Of a DNA stretch of 64,000 bases, positions 58,721-64,000 are shown one piece after another. The stretch's first letter is position 1. Each line of letters starts with the position of its first letter. The stretch is from Phytohabitans suffuscus (GTDB lineage Bacteria > Actinomycetota > Actinomycetes > Mycobacteriales > Micromonosporaceae). The notes beneath the pieces were generated by a model, which did not search any database, was not told where the DNA came from, and saw only the letters and a program-made list of their open reading frames with translations. Where the stretch lies: contig NZ_AP022871.1 in assembly GCF_011764565.1 (NCBI RefSeq), positions 992,001-1,056,000 of the forward strand. Direction: 5' to 3'. The translations under genes and the position numbers were made by a program.

Positions 58721-59883
58721 CTAAGGGCCGGTGAGATCGGTGAGGCGGGGGCGAGGTCGGCGGGGTGGGGAGCGCGGCCATGCGGGCGGCGGCGGTCTGG
58801 GCGGTGGCCGCGATCGTCGCGTCGGCCAGGAGCTTTGTCACGGTGGCGGCGTCGACCTCGGCGGGTGGGCACCAGGTGCCGATGGAGAGGTCGGCGACGG
58901 CGGCGGCGTTGATGAACTGGTCGGCGCCGTGCGGGAGGACCAGCTGCGGGACGCCGGCGCCCAGGGCGGCCATCGTGGTGCCGGAACCGCCGTGGTGGAC
59001 GACCGCGGCGGTGCCGGTGAGCAGGTGGTGGAGGGGGACCCAGCCGACCGGGTGGACGTTCGCCGGCAGGGGGCCCAGCGGGGTCAGGTCGGGGTCGGGG
59101 CCCAGCGCGAGCAGGAAGTCGGCGTCGACGTCCGGGGCGGCGGCGAGCATGCGGGACAGGCCGCCGACGCCCTGCAGTCGGGGACGACGGTGCCCATCGT
59201 GACGAGCACGCGCGGGCGCCGCGGTGGCTGCCACAGCCAGTCGGGCAGGTCGCCGCCGGCGTTGTACGGCACGTAGCGCATCGACCAGGCCGCCGCGGCG
59301 GGTGGGCCGAGCATCATCTCGGGGGCGCGACGTGGATGACCGCCCGGCGGGGTGGCAGGGCTGGTGGGGTGCCGACCCGGTGGTACGCCTGCTCCAGGTG
59401 GGGCAGGAAGCGGGCGGCCAGGTCGGGCTCGCTCTGGAGGTTGAAGCCGTGCTCGACCGCGGGGACGCCGAGCGCGCTCGCCACCGCCAGGCCGGCGCCC
59501 TGCAGGCGGGAGTGGACCACCAGGTCGGGGCGCCAGCGCCGGGCGACCTCGGCGGTCCTCGCGGCGGTCACCGCGGACACCTCGCCGAACGTGCGCAGCA
59601 GCAGCTCGTGCACCTCGTGCCCGGCCTCGGCGATGCGCCGGCCGCGCTCGCTCATCCGGCGGGCGCGCTCGTCGGGTGGGCCGGTGGCGGCGCCGAAGAT
59701 GGCGGCGATCGCGTCGGGTGGCGCGGTGTCGACGGCGGGGAGCCCGGCGCGCACGGCCGCCTCGACGCTCTCGGCGGCGGTGGCGACCAGCACCTCGTGG
59801 CCGGCCGCGCGCAGCGCCCAGGCCAGCGGGATGGTCGGGAAGAGGTGGCCGATCCCCGGCGAGACCGCGAAGAGCACTCGCAT
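58721..59883 (-). CDS. MGT-type (GT1 family) glycosyltransferase, natural-product class (four frameshifts)
   Basis: ATG 59883 begins MRVLFAVSPGIGHLFPTIPL, the N-terminal acceptor domain of GT1 enzymes. Breaks near 59322 and 59185 separate the middle (MMLGPPAAAAWSMRYVPYNA, PRVLVTMGTV) from the donor domain (RMLAAAPDVDADFLLALG, VHPVGWVPLHHLL, AAVVHHGGSGTTMAALGAGV, PQLVLPHGADQF). Two further breaks near 58760 and 58745 lead to DLAP-RLTDLTGP and a TAG at 58721. Every break is healed by one added C. The restored length of about 388 residues is right for this class. HHGGSGTT is the donor-sugar signature. It is divergent from the methyltransferase, sharing an 89-bp gap. Confidence 0.82.
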
Positions 59884-59972
59884 CGACGTATCTCCCTCGC
59901 GCACTGTCGCCCTGCCGGCGACCCAGGTTAGCATTGCTCGAAGACCACCTGACCGTCCATTATGGAGGATCC

Positions 59973-60926
59973 GTGGCAAAGCCGGGCGACATCCCCTTCA
60001 CCGTCGACCTCCACATGCGACTGCTGCTCAGCCTCGACCGCGGCCACGCCGTGCAGCGGGCCGTGGCGGCAGCGGTGCGGCCGGGCATGCGGGTGCTTGA
60101 CGCCGGCACCGGCAGCGGGCTGCTGTCCTTTGTGGCCCTCGGCGCGGGCGCGGCCGAGGTGGTCGCGGTCGACCGGCACCACGTCGAGATGGCGCGCACG
60201 CTGGCCGCGCACAACGGGCTCACCGACCGGATGACCGTGGTCGAGGGCGACCTGTCCCAGCTGGAGCTCTCCGGCGTCGACCTCAGCCGCCGCTTCGACC
60301 TGCTGCTCGCGTTCATCCACGTCAACAACCCGCTGGTCGACGAGGAGCGCGCCCGGATGGTCCACGAGGTGCGCGACCGCTTCTGCGCCGGCGACTGCAC
60401 GGTGCTGCCCGAGGCGGTGCGCTACCGTGCGGTGGGCTGCGACCGGCTCGACTGGGACCTGCCCACCGAGCTGGCCGACCTCGACGACGCGGCCGGCATG
60501 CTCCGCGGGGCGTACGGGTTGGACTTCCAGCCGCTGGTCGACGCGGCCAAGCAGGGCGTGGCTCGGTCGGCGAGCCGGCCGGAGAGCGCGGTGCGTCCAC
60601 AGTGGCGTTCCCCCACGACGATGGGCTCGCTCCGCTTCCCCCGCGAGGATGTGCGGGTGCTGACCGCGAGCCACGACTTCGCGACGTTCGACTACACCGG
60701 GCCGGCGTTCACCGGCTTTCCGCCCGAGGTGCGGCTGGCGGTCGCCACACCCGGGCGGCTGAGCGGGGTGATCTGGACCCAGGAGCTGCTCTGCGGCGGC
60801 GAGTCGGTGTGGACCACGGAGGCGTACAGTCCACTTGCGACACCCCGCGCGGTGGCGGCCGGTGACGAGGTGGTGCTCGCCACCGGCGACGAGTGGCGAG
60901 CGACCAACGTGCTGCGTCACCAGTAG
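59973..60926 (+). CDS. Class I SAM-dependent methyltransferase, PRMT-like
   Basis: 317 residues from GTG 59973 (GGAGG 4 nt upstream). The SAM site is MRVLDAGTGSGLLSFVALGA, followed by EVVAVDRHHVEMARTLAAHN and RMTVVEGDLSQLELS. FDLLLAFIHVNNPLVDEERA lies where arginine methyltransferases have the double-E loop, and a C-terminal beta domain follows (GSLRFPREDVRVL, GRLSGVIWTQELLCGGESVW). It could methylate a protein or a small molecule; the neighbourhood suggests the latter. Its 3' end overlaps the monooxygenase 3' end by 10 bp. Confidence 0.8.
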   Translation: MAKPGDIPFTVDLHMRLLLSLDRGHAVQRAVAAAVRPGMRVLDAGTGSGLLSFVALGAGAAEVVAVDRHHVEMARTLAAHNGLTDRMTVVEGDLSQLELSGVDLSRRFDLLLAFIHVNNPLVDEERARMVHEVRDRFCAGDCTVLPEAVRYRAVGCDRLDWDLPTELADLDDAAGMLRGAYGLDFQPLVDAAKQGVARSASRPESAVRPQWRSPTTMGSLRFPREDVRVLTASHDFATFDYTGPAFTGFPPEVRLAVATPGRLSGVIWTQELLCGGESVWTTEAYSPLATPRAVAAGDEVVLATGDEWRATNVLRHQ

Positions 60927-62099
60927 CCGATGTAGTCCTCCAGGAAGGCCGCGCCGTACGACGGGGAGGCGATGACCCGCTCCAGCCGGGCCATCTGCAC
61001 CCGGTGGAGGAACGGCGCGGCCGGTGTGCCCAGCCCCGGTGTGTTGACCAGGTCCATCATCCAGTGCACGAACTCCTGGATGCGCCAGATGCGGGCCAGC
61101 CGCGTCTCCGAGTATCCGTCGAGCCGCTCGTGGTCGTGCCGGATGAAGCGGTCCATCAGCCCCAGCGCCAGCTCCTCGGCGTCGGCCAGCGCGACGTTGA
61201 ACCCCTTGCCCCCACCGGCGGTACGACGTGCGCGGCGTCGCCGGCCAGGAAGAGCGAGCCGTGCCGCATCGGCGCGCAGACCAGGCTGCGCATGCGCACC
61301 ATGCCGGTGGAGAGGATCGGTCCTTCGTGGAGGGTCCACTGCTCGTCGAGCGCCAGCCGCAGCCGGATCTCCTTCCAGATCCGCTCGTCCGGCCAGTCGT
61401 CCGTGGTGTCGTCGCGCGCGCACTGGAGGTAGAAGCGGCTCACCTCGGGGGTACGCCGCACGTGCACGCACGAGCCGTTCTCGTGGATGGAGTTGATGAC
61501 GCAGTCGCTGGAGGGCGGGGCCTGGGCGAGCACGGCCAGCCACGCGTACTCGTACTGGTGCTCGTAGGTGTGCAGGGCGCCGGCGGGCACGGTGCGGCGG
61601 GCCACGCCGTACTCGCCGTCCGCGCCGACCACCACCTCGCACTCGACCACGTCGGTGCCACCGGACGGGCTCTCCACCTCGATCCGGGGGCGGCCGCCCT
61701 CGATGCCGGTGATCACCCGGGCCGGGGTCTCGAAGCGGAGGTCGCCGCCGTCGGCCAGGTACGCCTCGACGAGGTCGCGCACGAGGAACTGCTGCGGGTA
61801 GATGTAGTGGCTGCGCCCCTGCGCGATCGGGTCGTACCGCAGGGGTAGCGGCGGCCGCCCATCCGAAACTCGATCTTGTTTTCCACCTGCCCGGTGCCGA
61901 GTAGCCCGCCGGCCAGGTCGTGGCGGCGCAGCAGGTCGACCACCCGGTGCTCGACGGTGCCGCCGCGCGAGCGCTGCTCCACGTACGCCCGGTCGCGCTG
62001 CTCGACCACGACGCAGTCGACGCCGGCCCGCCGCAGCAGGGTGGCGACGAGCATCCCCGCCGGTCCCGCGCCGACGATGCCGACCTGTGTGGTTGTCAT
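60917..62099 (-). CDS. FAD-dependent aromatic monooxygenase, p-hydroxybenzoate-hydroxylase-like (two frameshifts)
   Basis: ATG 62099 begins TTTQVGIVGAGPAGMLVATL (FAD Rossmann motif). FRMGGRRYP then breaks near 61857 and continues LRYDPIAQGRSHYIYPQQFL and VRDLVEAYLADGGDLRFE. VVVGADGEYGVARRTVPAGA is the DG motif, and LFLAGDAAHVVPPVG is the second FAD motif. A break near 61212 leads to GKGFNVALADAEELALGLMD and the end at 60917. One C and one G restore the 394-residue frame. It resembles flavin hydroxylases acting on 4-hydroxybenzoate-type phenols. The start overlaps the stop of the upstream gene (TGATG), so the pair is translationally coupled. Confidence 0.85.
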
Positions 62100-63174
62100 C
62101 AGATCTCGCTCCGATCGGTCTGGACGGACGGCGTGGACCCCAGGACCGACGTCGGTACGGCCGCTCGGGCGGGTGTGCCCTCGGGGTCAGCGCGAACAGC
62201 CGTGCCCGCATCAGCTGGCGGAGCGCGGTGATGCCGGCCTGGGTCGAGCGGCCCCGGGAGGCGGCCGCCATGCGGAGGCTGGGCAGCACGTCGCCGCCGA
62301 AGCGCGCGCAGATGAACTTGTGCGCCTCGTAGGCGGTCACGGTCGCCTCGACGAACTGCTCGAACGCCTCTCCCGCCGGCCCCTCGCCACGCGCCGCCGC
62401 GGTCGCCCGCAGCCGCGCGAAGAGGCTGATCAGGTGGGCGTGGTCGCGCGTCTGCAGGCCGCTGAAGCCCTCGCGCACCGCGGGCGGGCTCATCGCGGGG
62501 CGGATGCGGGTGTCGTAGTCGACCGGGCCGAAGTCGGAGGTGAACTTGATCGCCGCCGCCGAGCTGCGCATGAACGCGGCCGCCACGCGCACCGCCGCGT
62601 CGGCGTCGGCGGCGGCCTCGTCGTCCGGGTCGTCGGCGGCCGAGCCCGCTTCGAGGTAGCAGTTGAGGCCGACGATCACGCCCTGCAGCAGCGCGAAGAA
62701 GAGCTGGTGGCCGACCAGCCAGCGCCGCTCGGGGTCGTAGCCGGCCAGGGCGTGCCGCGGCGCGGGGCGCAGGACGACCGGGACGCCCTCCTTGAGCCGG
62801 TCGCCGGACGCGTACCGCAGCAGCGCGTCCAGCCCGGCGAACATCTCCTGCCACTCCACCGGGTCGAGAATCGAAACACCCATGGCCAGGCCGTTTTCGT
62901 GCACCCAAGAATGTGTTTGAATCAGACCCCGCACAAACGCGAAGGCCGGACTTTGTTTCACACGGGTGACCTGGAAATAACGGTCGTGCTCGACATGCTC
63001 GTGGTCGTCGTCTTCTGCGGCCACAATGTCGGACAACTTCCCATCCCATAGACCAGGATCGAAGAGCGCTTCAATTACCCCCGAATACGACAGATCGCGC
63101 GTCACGCCTGCTACCTGGGCTCTTGTCGTCGGTAACAGCGCAGGATAAGGCAAGCACAATAGGCCACCATGCAC
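62099..63174 (-). CDS. PrnB/tryptophan-dioxygenase-like protein (tentative; one frameshift)
   Basis: About 358 residues. All-helical composition with WLVGHQLFFALLQGVIVGLN, AFMRSSAAAIKFTSDFGPVD, TRDHAHLISLFARLRATAAA and FEQFVEATVTAYEAHKFICA. This resembles PrnB (DUF1864), the haem enzyme of pyrrolnitrin biosynthesis related to tryptophan 2,3-dioxygenase, but I assign it with modest confidence only. A break near 62187 (one missing C) gives PEGTPARAAVPTSVLGSTPS and a TGA overlapping the monooxygenase ATG. The N-terminal start (ATG 63174) is uncertain; a later GTG at VTRDLSYSG is possible. Coupling to a flavin hydroxylase suggests joint modification of an aromatic or indolic substrate. Confidence 0.5.
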
Positions 63175-63395
63175 GGCGTCCCCGCCCTTCTGAGAAGGTT
63201 TCAGGCGACGAAAATGGATGACGCAAGCCCAAACTCAAATCGCATTTGGACAGCGGCGCTGCAGTCCCTCAAGATTCTCGGTGAGCACCTTACCGCTGTC
63301 AATCCCTCGCCCCGATCTTCTACGTAATCGCAGGTCGCGGCCGTGCAGAATCATTTATCAAGTGTGGGGCTCCGAAGATCGGGTATCCCTGTGGT
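63175..63395. other. Intergenic region between the PrnB-like gene and a small membrane-protein gene
   Basis: About 220 bp, moderately AT-rich around 63200-63260 and 63330-63370, which suits divergent promoters. No repeat family recognised. Confidence 0.5.
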
Positions 63396-63665
63396 ATGAC
63401 CACACAACCCGGACAGCCCCGTGGCCGGCGTGGGACGGTCGGACACGCGTACAGCCCCCTCAACCTGCGACTTCTCCTCGCCTCGTTCGGCCTCGTCATC
63501 ATGATCGGCCTGACGGTGGCGCTCGCCGTCGCCGGCAAGCCGGCACTCGCGATCATCACAGGCGTGCTGGCCGCGGTCGCGCTCGTCGACATCGGGGTGG
63601 TCCTGCGCCGCATCCGCATCCGCCGCCGCGCGGACCCCGAGCGCCACTACTCCATCTTCGAATAA
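63396..63665 (+). CDS. DUF6343-like small membrane protein
   Basis: 89 residues with a basic N-terminus (RGRRGTVGHAYSPLNLRLLL), two TM segments (SFGLVIMIGLTVALAVAG and LAIITGVLAAVALVDIGVVL) and an Arg-rich tail (RRIRIRRRADPERHYSIFE). This is the pattern of DUF6343 proteins in actinomycetes; function unknown. An R element starts 11 nt after its stop. Confidence 0.8.
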   Translation: MTTQPGQPRGRRGTVGHAYSPLNLRLLLASFGLVIMIGLTVALAVAGKPALAIITGVLAAVALVDIGVVLRRIRIRRRADPERHYSIFE

Positions 63666-63676
63666 ATACACCGGCG

Positions 63677-63788
63677 GATATGCCCCGGTCCGTTTCACCG
63701 GCGGACCGCATGCTCCCGCGGGCACCGCTCCGGCCGGCGGCTCGCTGGCGCTCGCCGACTTCCCCGCCCTCCACTGCCAGGTCCGCGG
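63677..63788 (+). repeat. R element, copy 3, 11 nt after the DUF6343-like gene stop
   Basis: GATATGCCCCGGTCCGTTTC, GCGGACCGCATGCTCCCGCG and GCTCCGGCCGGCGGCTCGCT, over 95% identical by eye to copy 2 across about 105 bp. Confidence 0.92.
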
Positions 63789-64000
63789 GTGGCTTTGTCC
63801 ACTCGGGCTCCTCGAACCGCCGACGGGTGAGGTCGCGGAAGCTCCTTCTGCTGGTTTGTCCGCCCGCTGTGCGGCCCGGGGATCGGGTTTCGACGGAAGA
63901 TAGGCCCATGACCTGCGGAAATGTCGGTCTGGAGGACTTTCGGGGTGGAGATCTGAGTAGATCGCGCAGCGTCCGCATGCCTGGGGGTTTGACCCGGGAC
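63789..64000. other. Repeat island 5, running off the window
   Basis: It holds a Q sequence (63843-63868), the block GACCTGCGGAAATGTCGG (63910-63927) and a W element (63938-64000) cut by the window end. No gene is supported. Confidence 0.7.
63938..64000 (+). repeat. W element, copy 3 (cut by window edge)
   Basis: TTTCGGGGTGGAGATCTGAG through TAGATCGCGCAGCGTCCGC, preceded, like copy 1, by the GACCTG-GGAAA block. Confidence 0.85.

Overview
The window is very GC-rich actinobacterial DNA. It most resembles a member of the Micromonosporaceae (Actinoplanes/Phytohabitans/Dactylosporangium type). This rests on the GC content, GTG starts, several secreted enzymes carrying C-terminal CBM2 modules, XRE-DUF5753/DUF397 pairs, DUF6232- and DUF6343-like small proteins, F420/LLM-type oxidoreductases and CUT1 sugar ABC operons without their own ATPase. 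The assignment is by gene content only; no rRNA or tRNA gene was seen.

Layout. 1-9.3 kb: a membrane protein cut by the window edge, a PP2C phosphatase, a large GH9 cellulase with a perfect CebR-type operator just upstream, then small housekeeping or hypothetical genes. 9.3-24.8 kb: EcsC-like protein, exported lysozyme-like protein, adenosine deaminase, PAC2 protein, ROK kinase, a secreted PQQ-type sugar dehydrogenase with CBM2, a class F-like sortase with a likely partner, an SGNH esterase with CBM2, trmB, two divergent regulators and a DUF3516-type helicase. 25.9-39.5 kb: secreted M14 carboxypeptidase, recQ, three MITE-like elements, a sugar ABC operon (binding protein, two permeases, YesL-like protein) and hrpA. 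40-51.5 kb: an animal-type haem peroxidase fused to CBM2, a CBM35-like membrane protein, and a LacI / ABC transporter / glucoamylase-like / GH39 glycan-use locus. 53.4-64 kb: XRE + DUF397 pair, an exported amine oxidase, and a compact group of glycosyltransferase, methyltransferase, flavin monooxygenase and a PrnB/TDO-like protein that may be a small specialised-metabolite cluster.

Two themes tie the genes together. First, plant-polymer degradation: four secreted enzymes with CBM2 (cellulase, sugar dehydrogenase, esterase, peroxidase) plus two sugar-uptake operons under LacI-type operators. Second, five gene-poor islands (24.8-25.9, 35.1-35.7, 51.5-53.4, 57.0-58.7 and 63.7-64.0 kb) are mosaics of recurring short repeat families: a palindrome with arms GATCGTGGTA (P), a ~110-bp element that starts 10-14 nt after stop codons (R), a ~60-bp element (A), a ~62-bp element (W) and a ~25-bp element (Q). 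I recognise none of these families; they are the best candidate here for something undescribed.

Quality caveat: at least 13 otherwise intact-looking genes carry about 20 single-base frameshifts. Nearly all are repaired by adding one C or G back to a short G/C run, which points to consensus errors in the sequence rather than gene decay. I give full-length spans for these genes and mark the break points.
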